A stretch of DNA of 9,303 bases, taken from the NCBI GenBank assembly GCA_002407865.1, contig DHPI01000050.1, forward strand, positions 374 through 9,676, written 5' to 3'. Shown here piece after piece: positions 1-6,273 of the stretch. The stretch's first letter is position 1; the number at the start of each line of letters is the position of its first letter. The notes under the pieces are model-generated. The model made no database searches, was not told where the DNA came from, and saw only the letters and a list, made by a program, of their open reading frames with translations. The DNA is from Spirochaetia bacterium UBA5368. Lineage in GTDB: Bacteria; Spirochaetota; UBA4802; UBA5368. The position numbers and the translations under genes were made by a program.

Positions 1-7
1 CTCCTTC

Positions 8-1318
8 ATGCCCAGAGGAATGAAATCGCCATATAAAATGAGTATCCTCGTGAAATTGACACTATCGATTATCATGATCGTACTGCTGCCATATCTTATC
101 CTGCTAACATATTTCTTACTATTCATCTCGAACACCGGCGCAGGCGCAGGCGGGGCATACTGGCGTATAACGGTATTCAGCCTCATCGGTATCGGCGCGG
201 CAATAGTGCTTTCCCGCATACTGGCAAAAACGATAATACTCAAAGTGAGCATAATCCAGGAATTCCTCGGTAAAGTCGGCAGTGGAGAACTCGCCGCCCA
301 TATCAGAAAAATAGCGGTCGTTGATGAACTTGCCGACATCAACGTATCGGTATATACGATGAAGGAAAATCTGAAGGGGATGGTTGAAACCATTCAGCGG
401 AGCTCGGGCGAATTGAAGCTTTCGAGCGATAATCTCGGAAGCGCATCCTCCCGGCTATCCAATATGTCGCAGGAACTCTCGTCAATAATTGAAGAGACCA
501 GCAGCGCATACGAAGAGATGTCGGCATCGTTTGAATCGATAGTCTTGAACATTAAAACCCAGATGGAACATTCCGAAACGGTAAAGGAGGATATCGCCAG
601 AATCAACACCAATAGCCTGAACCTCTCAGCAAGGGTAACCAATCTTACGTCCACAATACATGAGGCAGTTTCGGGCATTGAAAAGGGCGAGAAAACCATG
701 AGCAGGTCGGTTGCCGCCATTGAAGATATGGCGTCATACCTTAAAACCATCGAGGAAACAATCAGCACCATCAACGACATCGCCGACCAGATTAACCTCC
801 TCGCTTTGAACGCGGCGATCGAGGCCGCACGGGCCGGTGATGCGGGAAGGGGATTTTCCGTTGTTGCCGACGAGGTCAACAAGCTGGCCGACCAGACAGC
901 GTCGCTTGTCAGCAACATCCGCAAAACCATATCACTGCATACCGAAAAAATTCGCACCGAACTGAACTTTATTACCGCAACCGCATCCATGTTCAGGGAG
1001 GTGCGATCAAAGGTGCTTGAAACCGAACAGGTCCTTCAGACGACAACGTCTTTTACAAGCAATCTCAATGAGCAAAATATCGAAATACGAAAAAAGATCG
1101 AGGAACTCAACGATGTATCCAGCAATATATTTCGCACATCGCACGAGCAGAACAGCACTGTTGACGAGCTCACGAAATCGATCAACGCAATCAATGAAAT
1201 CGCCCAGCAGGCGTCTGAAAGCGCTTCAGTCGTTGAGTCACTGTCGGGCAATCTTGAACAAAACGCCTCGCAGCTCATGGGGAATGTGGCATTTTTCAAG
1301 ATCCAATATGAAGAATAG
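8..1318 (+). CDS. Methyl-accepting chemotaxis protein (transducer) without a recognisable sensor domain
   Basis: Chemoreceptor that would control a CheA/CheW array at the inner membrane. Two hydrophobic segments (about residues 12-40 and 49-68) are joined by a short Gly/Ala-rich loop, so there is almost no periplasmic domain. A HAMP-like stretch follows (about 70-125, with DEL near 106), then a long coiled coil. Residues 162-171 ([10 protein letters not shown]) look like a methylation helix. The conserved hairpin tip lies at 258-297 and includes [12 protein letters not shown]. About 160 residues follow the tip, and there is no NWETF-like tether for CheR/CheB. The frame stays open to the left edge of the window and no good ribosome site precedes any of the Met codons at 8, 20 or 38, so the true start may lie outside and the protein may be longer. 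The signalling family is certain. The stimulus is unknown. Confidence 0.93.
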   Translation: MPRGMKSPYKMSILVKLTLSIIMIVLLPYLILLTYFLLFISNTGAGAGGAYWRITVFSLIGIGAAIVLSRILAKTIILKVSIIQEFLGKVGSGELAAHIRKIAVVDELADINVSVYTMKENLKGMVETIQRSSGELKLSSDNLGSASSRLSNMSQELSSIIEETSSAYEEMSASFESIVLNIKTQMEHSETVKEDIARINTNSLNLSARVTNLTSTIHEAVSGIEKGEKTMSRSVAAIEDMASYLKTIEETISTINDIADQINLLALNAAIEAARAGDAGRGFSVVADEVNKLADQTASLVSNIRKTISLHTEKIRTELNFITATASMFREVRSKVLETEQVLQTTTSFTSNLNEQNIEIRKKIEELNDVSSNIFRTSHEQNSTVDELTKSINAINEIAQQASESASVVESLSGNLEQNASQLMGNVAFFKIQYEE

Positions 1319-1361
1319 CGGCTTTCCGTTGTGACGGCCTTCGGCTGCCCCGCGCTTCTTG

Positions 1362-1429
1362 AAAAAATCGGGCGCATCCGGAACTCGTTCGCTTCGCCCG
1401 CTCAGACAGTTCCCGACGCATATCCGATT
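1362..1429 (-). terminator. Interrupted long hairpin with T6 run, likely mobB terminator
   Basis: Read on the minus strand, downstream of mobB, AATCGG (1424-1429) pairs with CCGATT (1366-1371). After a small internal loop, six further pairs form, two of them G-U. After one G/G mismatch, GGAACT (1408-1413) pairs with AGTTCC (1380-1385). The loop is 22 nt. The 3' arm runs straight into six T (complement of 1362-1367), as expected for an intrinsic terminator of mobB. The two 6-bp stems are perfect. On the plus strand no T-run follows, so it is not an obvious terminator for the chemoreceptor gene. The large size suggests it could also be a member of a dispersed palindromic family. Confidence 0.65.
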
Positions 1430-1462
1430 ATTTCTGCGACGCCCGGCAAAAAAGAATTATTG

Positions 1463-1960
1463 TTATTTTGGCAAACCGAGTAGTGTTTCAATAAACGAGG
1501 CAACGCCTTCGGCGTCATTTCGCACAAACACGGGCACACCCGCGGAAAGGGGCGAATCGGTCACCACGGCGGCAACATCGAGCGTCCCCGAGCGGAAGAG
1601 CGGCGGCTCGTGGGAATCACCGATCACCTCGATTTTCGGCGCACTGCCCTCTTTCTCGCCCTCGATTATGACGAGGTCGTATTCGGAAAAATATTTCTCC
1701 GCAAGCGCCTCAGACTCCAAAGCGCTGTCGTTGCGCGACATGAGCGCGAAATCGCGATCGTTGGTGATAATCACGGCATGCGCCCCCGCCTCGCGATAAC
1801 GCCATGTATCCTTCCCCGGCCGGTCGATATCGAACTCATGCCGCATGTGTTTAATGGTTGCAATTTTATGCCCCCGGACACTGAAATGCCGTATAAGCTT
1901 TTCAATCAGCGTTGTTTTGCCCGATCCCGAGCGTCCTATAATGGAGATTATGAGCGGCAT
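1463..1960 (-). CDS. mobB: Molybdopterin-guanine dinucleotide biosynthesis adaptor protein MobB
   Basis: GTP-binding P-loop protein thought to assist MobA when GMP is attached to molybdopterin in the cytoplasm. From the chosen start it has 165 residues, normal for a stand-alone MobB. A Walker A motif GRSGSGKT lies at residues 9-16. The family block around KHMRHEFDIDRPGKD, with R-AGA just after it, and the strand ending in VIIEGEK are typical of MobB. The frame is open 30 codons further upstream, but that extension is not family-like and overlaps a TTGACA promoter. The ATG at 1958-1960 has GGAGG about 12 nt upstream (1974-1978), so it is preferred. Divergent from mobA and convergent with the chemoreceptor gene. 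No molybdoenzyme gene is visible in the window. Confidence 0.92.
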   Translation of the reverse strand: MPLIISIIGRSGSGKTTLIEKLIRHFSVRGHKIATIKHMRHEFDIDRPGKDTWRYREAGAHAVIITNDRDFALMSRNDSALESEALAEKYFSEYDLVIIEGEKEGSAPKIEVIGDSHEPPLFRSGTLDVAAVVTDSPLSAGVPVFVRNDAEGVASFIETLLGLPK

Positions 1961-1984
1961 GGTTGCGGTTTTACCTCCGGAGTT

Positions 1985-2004
1985 GCCGCATTCGGCAATG
2001 CGGC
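1985..2004 (-). promoter_or_regulatory. Perfect 8-bp stem-loop in the mobB leader
   Basis: GCCGCATT (1985-1992) and AATGCGGC (1997-2004) are perfect inverted repeats separated by four bases. The hairpin lies between the proposed mobB promoter and the mobB ribosome site GGAGG (1974-1978), so it would be in the 5' untranslated RNA, six bases from the ribosome site. As DNA it could equally be an operator shared by the divergent mobA and mobB. No T-run follows on either strand, so it is not a terminator. Structure is seen; function is inferred. Confidence 0.5.
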
Positions 2005-2005
2005 G

Positions 2006-2036
2006 TTGAAAGGCCTTCTGTGCGGGTTTGTATATT
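2006..2036 (+). promoter_or_regulatory. Possible promoter for mobA
   Basis: TTGAAA (2006-2011, 5/6) and TATATT (2031-2036, 5/6) face mobA, but the 19-base spacing is longer than ideal. It overlaps the mobB promoter on the other strand, which would make the two promoters compete. A second weak pair, TTGCAC (2036-2041) and TATTAT (2058-2063), overlaps the mobA start codon itself and would give an almost leaderless message. Confidence 0.3.
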
Positions 2037-2055
2037 TGCACCACATCCATGTCAA
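2027..2055 (-). promoter_or_regulatory. Sigma-70-like promoter for mobB
   Basis: On the minus strand a perfect -35 TTGACA (2050-2055) is followed after 17 bases by TACAAA (2027-2032), a 4/6 match to the -10. Transcription would start near 2020 and give a leader of about 60 nt carrying the hairpin at 1985-2004. This supports the mobB start at 1960 over an upstream Met codon at 2050. Confidence 0.6.
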
Positions 2056-2061
2056 GCTATT

Positions 2062-2652
2062 ATGAGTATGAGCGGGAACATCGACACAATAACAGCCGTC
2101 ATCATCGCAGGCGGGAAAAGCCGCAGGTTCGGGACGGATAAGGCGCTCTACCCCTTCGAAGGCCGCCCGCTCATAGAGCATGCGGCCGCCGTGCTGCGGC
2201 GCATTTTTACACACGTCATTATCAGCACAAACGATATCGCCAAATTCAGCTACCTTGGCATCCCCTGTTTTGCGGATACAATCCCAGGTATCGGGCCACT
2301 TGGCGGGATTTATACCGCGCTTTCCACGGCACGCACACACTACATCTTCACCGCGGCGTGCGACATGCCGAACCTGAATGAAGGGTTGATACGCGACATG
2401 GCCTCGCTTGCACATTCGTACGATATCGTAATCCCCCGCACGAAAGACGGCTACGAGGCGCTGCATGCGATATACTCGCGCGCGTGCCTGCCGCACATAC
2501 AGCGCACTATCGAGGCGGGCCGGCGCCGAATCGTGGACTTTTTCGAAGATGTCAGCATCCGTCACATTGAAGAGGATGAAATACGGCAATTCGGCGACCC
2601 GTCGAGGATTTTTTTCAATATCAATTACAGCGACGATCTGCGGCGGGCGTAA
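2062..2652 (+). CDS. mobA: Molybdenum cofactor guanylyltransferase MobA
   Basis: Cytoplasmic nucleotidyltransferase that joins GMP from GTP to molybdopterin (Mo-MPT), making molybdopterin guanine dinucleotide. About 196 residues, normal for the family. The N-terminal nucleotide-binding signature AGGKSRRFGTDKAL spans residues 16-29. GPLGGI lies at 78-83, the metal-binding CDMP at 100-103, and the C-terminal FFNINYSDDL block near 185-194 matches the usual N-N-TP-DL end. The frame is open upstream to 1963, but that part is not family-like and overlaps the mobB leader. I start at the ATG at 2062; the ATG at 2068 is equally possible, and neither has a good ribosome site. Divergent from mobB. A relaxed MobA that uses CTP (MocA-like) cannot be fully excluded by eye. 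Confidence 0.92.
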   Translation: MSMSGNIDTITAVIIAGGKSRRFGTDKALYPFEGRPLIEHAAAVLRRIFTHVIISTNDIAKFSYLGIPCFADTIPGIGPLGGIYTALSTARTHYIFTAACDMPNLNEGLIRDMASLAHSYDIVIPRTKDGYEALHAIYSRACLPHIQRTIEAGRRRIVDFFEDVSIRHIEEDEIRQFGDPSRIFFNINYSDDLRRA

Positions 2653-2683
2653 CGACAATACCCATCATCACTCCAAACTTTTA

Positions 2684-2712
2684 TTGACTTCCGGCGGCGG
2701 TGCAACTACAGT
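2684..2712 (+). promoter_or_regulatory. Sigma-70-like promoter for the XRE-cupin gene
   Basis: TTGACT (2684-2689, 5/6) and TACAGT (2707-2712, 4/6) are separated by exactly 17 bases, just after the mobA stop. The start point would be near 2719. An 8-bp palindrome ATACGTAT (2734-2741) lies between it and the ribosome site GGAGG (2745-2749), a possible autoregulatory operator. The regulator is thus probably transcribed separately from mobA. Confidence 0.55.
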
Positions 2713-2753
2713 AGCACTGCTGCCGAATACTACATACGTATACTGGAGGACAT

Positions 2754-3320
2754 ATGGCTGCCGGGGAAATCAAGGTCGGTGAAAAGATTAAAGAGATGCG
2801 TGAATCGCAGGGGCTGTCGCTCACGGATGTGGCTGATAAAACCGGATTTTCAGCCGCCTACATTTCGCAGCTCGAAAACCATCTCATATCGCCGCCGCTC
2901 GGCGCCATTATAAAGATCGCCCGCGCCCTGAATATCGAGATGGGCATTTTGTTCGGCCAGAACAACAGGGCGCCGTTCACGATTGTCCGTAAAGACGAGC
3001 GGGTGCCGACCTCCAGGGTTGCCTCGAAGGAGGGCGTACGCTACGGCTATTCCTATGAATCCCTCGCCCCCGACAAGATAAATCGCAAGATGGAGCCTTT
3101 TCTTGTAACGCTCGAGCCTGTGGGTCAAAAGGGCGCCGCGTATAACCACGACGGGGAGGAATTTCTGTTTGTCCTCGAAGGGCGCATCGAAGTACAGCTT
3201 GGCGATTATACGGACACGCTCGAGCCGGGCGACAGCATTTACTACGATTCGACAACACCGCACCGGGTGGTATGCCTTGGCGACGCCCCGGCGAAGATTC
3301 TCGCGGTAATTTACGCATAA
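2754..3320 (+). CDS. XRE-family transcriptional regulator with C-terminal cupin domain
   Basis: Predicted DNA-binding regulator, 188 residues, a common size for XRE-cupin proteins. The N-terminal helix-turn-helix covers about residues 8-64, with the core LSLTDVADKTGFSAAYISQLE at 21-41. The C-terminal cupin barrel runs from about 115 to 186. His132, Glu135/136 and Gly143 occupy the first cupin motif, and PGD (158-160) and Pro169-His170 the second. One of the usual histidines of the first motif appears to be missing, so metal binding is uncertain. The ATG has GGAGG five bases upstream, which fixes the start. Relatives sense small molecules such as polyamines, amino acids or other metabolites, but nothing here identifies the ligand or the targets. 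It lies between mobA and purF on the same strand, with its own promoter. The 225-bp gap after it argues against an operon with purF. Confidence 0.92.
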   Translation: MAAGEIKVGEKIKEMRESQGLSLTDVADKTGFSAAYISQLENHLISPPLGAIIKIARALNIEMGILFGQNNRAPFTIVRKDERVPTSRVASKEGVRYGYSYESLAPDKINRKMEPFLVTLEPVGQKGAAYNHDGEEFLFVLEGRIEVQLGDYTDTLEPGDSIYYDSTTPHRVVCLGDAPAKILAVIYA

Positions 3321-3362
3321 CACGGGCGAAATACTGCACAATTTTTACCGGTCTGTAACACA

Positions 3363-3391
3363 GTGCGGCCGATTTATTGTTGATGTGCGGC
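3363..3391 (+). repeat. Direct repeat GTGCGGC, 22 bp apart, upstream of purF
   Basis: GTGCGGC occurs at 3363-3369 and 3385-3391, a 22-bp period that places both copies on roughly the same helix face. The second copy abuts and overlaps the proposed -35 of the purF promoter, the usual position for a repressor or activator site. A 7-bp repeat in GC-rich DNA can arise by chance. Confidence 0.3.
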
Positions 3392-3408
3392 GTCCATAAT
3401 GCTATATT
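3380..3408 (+). promoter_or_regulatory. Probable purF promoter with extended -10
   Basis: TTGATG (3380-3385, 4/6) and TATATT (3403-3408, 5/6) are 17 bases apart, and TG stands one base before the -10 (3400-3401), an extended -10. The start point would be near 3415, giving a leader of about 130 nt. A second weaker pair, TTTACA (3476-3481) and TAAATC (3498-3503), lies closer to the gene. I recognise no purine riboswitch in the leader. Confidence 0.5.
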
Positions 3409-3545
3409 TGTGATGTAACCGACAATGTGAAATCAGCTTCAGCGCGCGAAATAGGGTTCTTCCGTAATAAAATGCTTTACACGGGGACAATGTTTTTTAA
3501 ATCATTCCAGAAACTACACCTAAACAACGACAGGTAACACCCTCT

Positions 3546-4994
3546 ATGAAACTATATGACTACTCGGATTCCGACGAGGGGCATAAACCCCGCGAGGAAT
3601 GCGGCGTGTTCGGAATCTATGGAAATGAAGGCGCCGCGAATCTTTCCTATCTGGGACTCTATACACTTCAGCACCGCGGGCAGGAGTCTGCCGGAATCGC
3701 CACCAGCGACGGCGAGCATATATACCGCTATGCGAATATGGGCAAGGTGGTCGATGTCTTCAAAGAGGAGCATATGCGGAGCCTGCGCGGCCACATGGCG
3801 ATCGCACACAACCGGTATTCCACCATGGGCTCGTCGTTTCTGAGAAACGCGCAGCCACTGAGGGTCGATTCGATCCTCGGGCCGATCGTACTGTCCCATA
3901 ACGGCAACCTTGTCAACGCGGGCATTTTGCGCTTTGCGCTCGAGCGCGAGGGCTCGATTTTCCAGACCTCGATCGACTCGGAAGTCATCGTGCACCTCAT
4001 GGCGCGCTCGGGCATTCCCGATTTCATGGACGCGCTGATACACGCCCTCAGAAAGATCCGCGGCGCGTATTCACTGCTGGTAATGAACAAAAACTGCATC
4101 TACGCCATACGCGATCCCCAGGGATTCAGGCCGCTGGTGCTGGGCAGGCTCGGCGACGCGTGGGTGGTGGCATCGGAGACATGCGCCTTCGACATCATCG
4201 ACGCCGAATACGTACGCGAGGTGCTCCCCGGCGAGCTTATCGAAATATCGAAAAACGGCATTAAATCGTACTTCCCGTTCGAGCGGCAGAAACAGTCGCT
4301 GTGCGTGTTCGAGTATATATACTTTTCGCGTCCGGATTCTATCATATTCGGCAACTCCGTTCACGAAATGCGCATCAACCTGGGCAGGATGCTTGCGCGC
4401 CAGTCGCCGGTCGAAGCCGATATCGTGGTACCGATTCCCGACTCGTCGATCTGCGCCGCCATCGGCTACGCGCGCGAATCGGGAATCCCTTACGAAAAGG
4501 GCATGATCCGCAGCCACTATATCGGCCGCACGTTCATCGAGCCAACACAGAAGATCCGCGACTTCGGCGCGAAAATTAAATACAACATCGTCAGATCGGT
4601 CATCGCGGACAAGCGAATCGTCGTGGTCGACGATTCGATCATGCGCGGCACCACAATGCGCAAAATTATTAAGATGTTCCGCAACGGGGGGGCGAAAGAG
4701 ATACACGTGCGTATATCGGCGCCGCCGACGAAATTCCCCTGCTTTTACGGCATCGACATTCCCACAAGGAGCGAACTGATCGCATCGAGCCATACAATAG
4801 AAGAAATCAGAAAATACATTCGTGTCGATTCTATCGAGTACCTTACCGTGGAAACACTGCTGAAGGCCATCGATAACTCGAACATGCGCTTCTGCACCGC
4901 CTGTTTCGACGGCAATTACCCGATCGAGTTTGAACAAATGGAGGACAGCCAGAAATATCTGTTTGAAGACATGGCAACAAGCGAGTACTATTAA
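3546..4994 (+). CDS. purF: Amidophosphoribosyltransferase PurF (Fe-S, propeptide type)
   Basis: Catalyses the first committed step of purine synthesis: PRPP plus glutamine gives 5-phosphoribosylamine. 482 residues, full length. An 18-residue propeptide precedes Cys19, the nucleophile exposed after self-cleavage (CGVFGI). The glutaminase domain shows HNRYSTMG (88-95) and HNGN (118-121). The phosphoribosyltransferase domain has the PRPP loop VVVDDSIMRGTT at 359-370. Cys253, Cys399, Cys450 and Cys453 (CVFE, PCFYG, CTAC) sit where the [4Fe-4S] ligands of the Bacillus subtilis enzyme lie, so this is the oxygen-sensitive cluster type and not the E. coli type. The ribosome site is weak (AGG at 3532-3534, 11 bases upstream). 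No other pur gene is adjacent, so it is likely a single-gene unit with its own promoter. Confidence 0.97.
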   Translation: MKLYDYSDSDEGHKPREECGVFGIYGNEGAANLSYLGLYTLQHRGQESAGIATSDGEHIYRYANMGKVVDVFKEEHMRSLRGHMAIAHNRYSTMGSSFLRNAQPLRVDSILGPIVLSHNGNLVNAGILRFALEREGSIFQTSIDSEVIVHLMARSGIPDFMDALIHALRKIRGAYSLLVMNKNCIYAIRDPQGFRPLVLGRLGDAWVVASETCAFDIIDAEYVREVLPGELIEISKNGIKSYFPFERQKQSLCVFEYIYFSRPDSIIFGNSVHEMRINLGRMLARQSPVEADIVVPIPDSSICAAIGYARESGIPYEKGMIRSHYIGRTFIEPTQKIRDFGAKIKYNIVRSVIADKRIVVVDDSIMRGTTMRKIIKMFRNGGAKEIHVRISAPPTKFPCFYGIDIPTRSELIASSHTIEEIRKYIRVDSIEYLTVETLLKAIDNSNMRFCTACFDGNYPIEFEQMEDSQKYLFEDMATSEYY

Positions 4995-5041
4995 AAACGG
5001 GTTTGAATTATCGGGCTGCGGTTTTGCCCGTAAAAAATATC

Positions 5042-5070
5042 TTGACAGAAAGCCGTACTATGAGGATGTG
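5042..5070 (+). promoter_or_regulatory. Possible tRNA-Trp promoter
   Basis: A perfect -35 TTGACA (5042-5047) lies 38 bases before the tRNA. The hexamer 17 bases downstream (GATGTG, 5065-5070) is a poor -10, so the call rests on the -35 and its position. Without it the tRNA would depend on readthrough from purF, after which I see no terminator. Confidence 0.35.
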
Positions 5071-5085
5071 TTAGTAGATTTTCAC

Positions 5086-5158
5086 AGGCGCTTAGCCCAA
5101 TTGGTAGGGCTCCGGTCTCCAAAACCGGCGGTTGGGGGTTCGAGTCCCTCAGCGCCTG
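5086..5158 (+). tRNA. tRNA-Trp (anticodon CCA)
   Basis: A complete cloverleaf folds by eye. The acceptor stem AGGCGCT/AGCGCCT has 7 pairs (5086-5092 with 5151-5157). The D stem is GCCC/GGGC with GG in its loop. The anticodon stem is CCGGT/ACCGG with loop CTCCAAA (5117-5123), giving anticodon CCA for tryptophan UGG codons. The T stem GGGGG/CCCTC has one G-T pair and loop TTCGAGT. G5158 is the discriminator, the base expected for bacterial tRNA-Trp. The next bases are CAT, so the 3' CCA is not encoded and must be added enzymatically. In many bacteria this gene stands just before secE-nusG; here it stands alone between purF and an opposing gene. Confidence 0.97.
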
Positions 5159-5169
5159 CATTCACAAAC

Positions 5170-5197
5170 GGTTGCCACAGGGCAGCCATTTTTTTTT
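5170..5197 (+). terminator. Intrinsic terminator after tRNA-Trp
   Basis: GGTTGCC (5170-5176) pairs with GGCAGCC (5181-5187) through seven pairs including one G-U, with the 4-base loop ACAG. One A is followed by nine T (5189-5197). It ends tRNA-Trp, and possibly purF readthrough, before the convergent gene whose stop lies at 5237. No comparable T-run exists for the minus strand. A 5-bp GCGGC/GCCGC stem at 5206-5221 is the only hairpin I see for the opposing gene. Confidence 0.88.
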
Positions 5198-5236
5198 GAA
5201 ACGGTGCGGCCATTGTGCCGCCGCGCGGACACCGCT

Positions 5237-6175
5237 TTACGGCCGCGGCACGCAACTCATTATTTCTTCCAGCGCACCAGCCTTCACCGACGTACCGAGT
5301 ACAATACTCAACAGGTCATCGCACAACTGCCGCATCTCGCCGGGCGCATTCCTGACATGCAGCATGGCCCCGATTTCAATGTCCGGCGTCGGCAACTGCC
5401 TCCGCAGCGCTTCCACCAGCAGGCCTGCCGGCAGCCACTCGAACATACGCAGTTTTGAAGGCGTTACCGGTACGCTCATCGTCCTCAGCGCCCGGAAACA
5501 CTCCCGAATGGAACGCACCATGAGCCGCAGAATGTCGGGCCTTTCCGCCAGGGCGGCCGCAGAAGAGCCCGCCATGTACAGCGCCGCCGCGAACGGCATA
5601 ATCCAGCATACATGCGTTTTCTGCCAGGCGTCCATATTGCGTTCAACGGCAACCGGGAAACCGGCGCGTTTAAACATCGCTACCGTCGCCGCCAGTCGCT
5701 TTGTCGTTTTTCCGTCAATCTCGCCAAATGTTGTCGGCTGCACCAGCGGTTTCGCGATGACATACGTGACCACGCCATCGGCCAATCCGCCGCCCATACC
5801 GGGAAAACCCAACAGAAATCGATCCCGGCCAAGCATATCAATAATTCCCCGATATCCCTTAGGAGTGTTCACCATGATAAGGATATTCTTTATCCCCCGG
5901 TTTCGCGCCAGCACCGGCAGGATTGCGGGAAGATGATCGGCGCGAACGGGAACAAGCGCCATGTCATAATAATCATCCCTGCCAAGCGTCTCGATGACGG
6001 CCGGTCGTATATGTGTCTCCTCGCCTGTTACGCCGTGCCGTATCACTATGCCGCGGTCGCGCACCTGAACAAGACGCTCACCCCGCTCAAGTACGGTAAT
6101 ATCATGCCCCGACACCCCAAGCTTCGCCGCGGTAATGCTTCCGATAACGCCCGCTCCGAAATACAGTATCTTCAT
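5237..6175 (-). CDS. Ketopantoate reductase-family (ApbA/PanE-like) NAD(P)-dependent oxidoreductase
   Basis: 312 residues, the usual length of two-domain 2-dehydropantoate 2-reductase-like proteins. The N-terminal Rossmann fold opens with KILYFGAGVIGS (GxGxxG at 7-12). Residue Asn103 (VNTPKG) lies where the family has its conserved Asn, and Lys186 in DAWQKTH (182-188) where it has its catalytic Lys. The block GFPGMGGG (123-130) and the DAW-KTH motif mark a side branch of the family. I do not find the C-terminal S-M-D-GR-TE region of true pantoate enzymes; that part reads PTPDIEIGAMLHVRNAPGEM. I therefore call it a family oxidoreductase of unknown substrate and do not name it panE. The ATG has GGAGG six bases upstream (6182-6186), so the start is firm. 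It is divergent from the alpha/beta hydrolase and has an operator-like palindrome over its promoter. Confidence 0.88.
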   Translation of the reverse strand: MKILYFGAGVIGSITAAKLGVSGHDITVLERGERLVQVRDRGIVIRHGVTGEETHIRPAVIETLGRDDYYDMALVPVRADHLPAILPVLARNRGIKNILIMVNTPKGYRGIIDMLGRDRFLLGFPGMGGGLADGVVTYVIAKPLVQPTTFGEIDGKTTKRLAATVAMFKRAGFPVAVERNMDAWQKTHVCWIMPFAAALYMAGSSAAALAERPDILRLMVRSIRECFRALRTMSVPVTPSKLRMFEWLPAGLLVEALRRQLPTPDIEIGAMLHVRNAPGEMRQLCDDLLSIVLGTSVKAGALEEIMSCVPRP

Positions 6176-6194
6176 GGAAAGCCTCCAATTTGGT

Positions 6195-6220
6195 TAATAA
6201 TAATCAATAGATCATTATTA
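6195..6220. promoter_or_regulatory. Operator-like palindrome upstream of the reductase gene
   Basis: TAATAATAATC (6195-6205) and GATCATTATTA (6210-6220) are 11-base inverted arms with one mismatch and a 4-base centre. It lies 20-45 bases upstream of the reductase ATG and covers the -10 and spacer of its proposed promoter, a classical repressor-site position. AT-rich DNA makes chance palindromes more likely. Confidence 0.45.
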
Positions 6221-6227
6221 TGTTCAA
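6200..6227 (-). promoter_or_regulatory. Candidate promoter of the reductase gene
   Basis: On the minus strand TTGAAC (6222-6227, 4/6) and GATTAT (6200-6205, 4/6) are 16 bases apart. Transcription would begin near 6193 and leave a leader of under 20 nt containing GGAGG (6182-6186). The match is moderate; its overlap with the palindrome at 6195-6220 adds some weight. Confidence 0.4.
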
Positions 6228-6246
6228 AAAAAATTCCTGTCGCACT

Positions 6247-6273
6247 ACGCATTCCTGCAATCCCCACGCATTC
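6247..6273 (+). repeat. Direct repeat ACGCATTC upstream of the hydrolase promoter
   Basis: ACGCATTC occurs at 6247-6254 and 6266-6273, 19 bases apart. The second copy overlaps the proposed -35 of the hydrolase promoter, an activator-like position. Only two copies and 8 bp, so it is tentative. Confidence 0.3.

Noticed and set aside
1948..2658. 236-codon open frame on the minus strand opposite mobA
   Set aside because: It lies exactly antisense to a clear MobA, is rich in Arg, Cys and Ala with no domain pattern, and is a codon-bias shadow.
4686..4692. Run of seven G inside purF as a phase-variation tract
   Set aside because: It sits in the conserved part of an essential-type enzyme with an intact frame, and seven G are unremarkable in GC-rich Asn-Gly-Gly-Ala codons.
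4071..4937. 288-codon open frame opposite purF
   Set aside because: The purF motifs on the plus strand are unambiguous; the opposite frame has no recognisable motif or ribosome site.
4997..5031. Hairpin CGGGC/GCCCG after purF as a terminator
   Set aside because: The stem is only 5 bp with a 9-base loop, and it is followed by A bases and not T on the plus strand, so it is not a convincing purF terminator.
5086..5237. tRNA-Trp as an integration site of a mobile element
   Set aside because: No integrase, no duplicated tRNA 3' end and no change in composition follow the tRNA; it is followed at once by a terminator and an ordinary gene.
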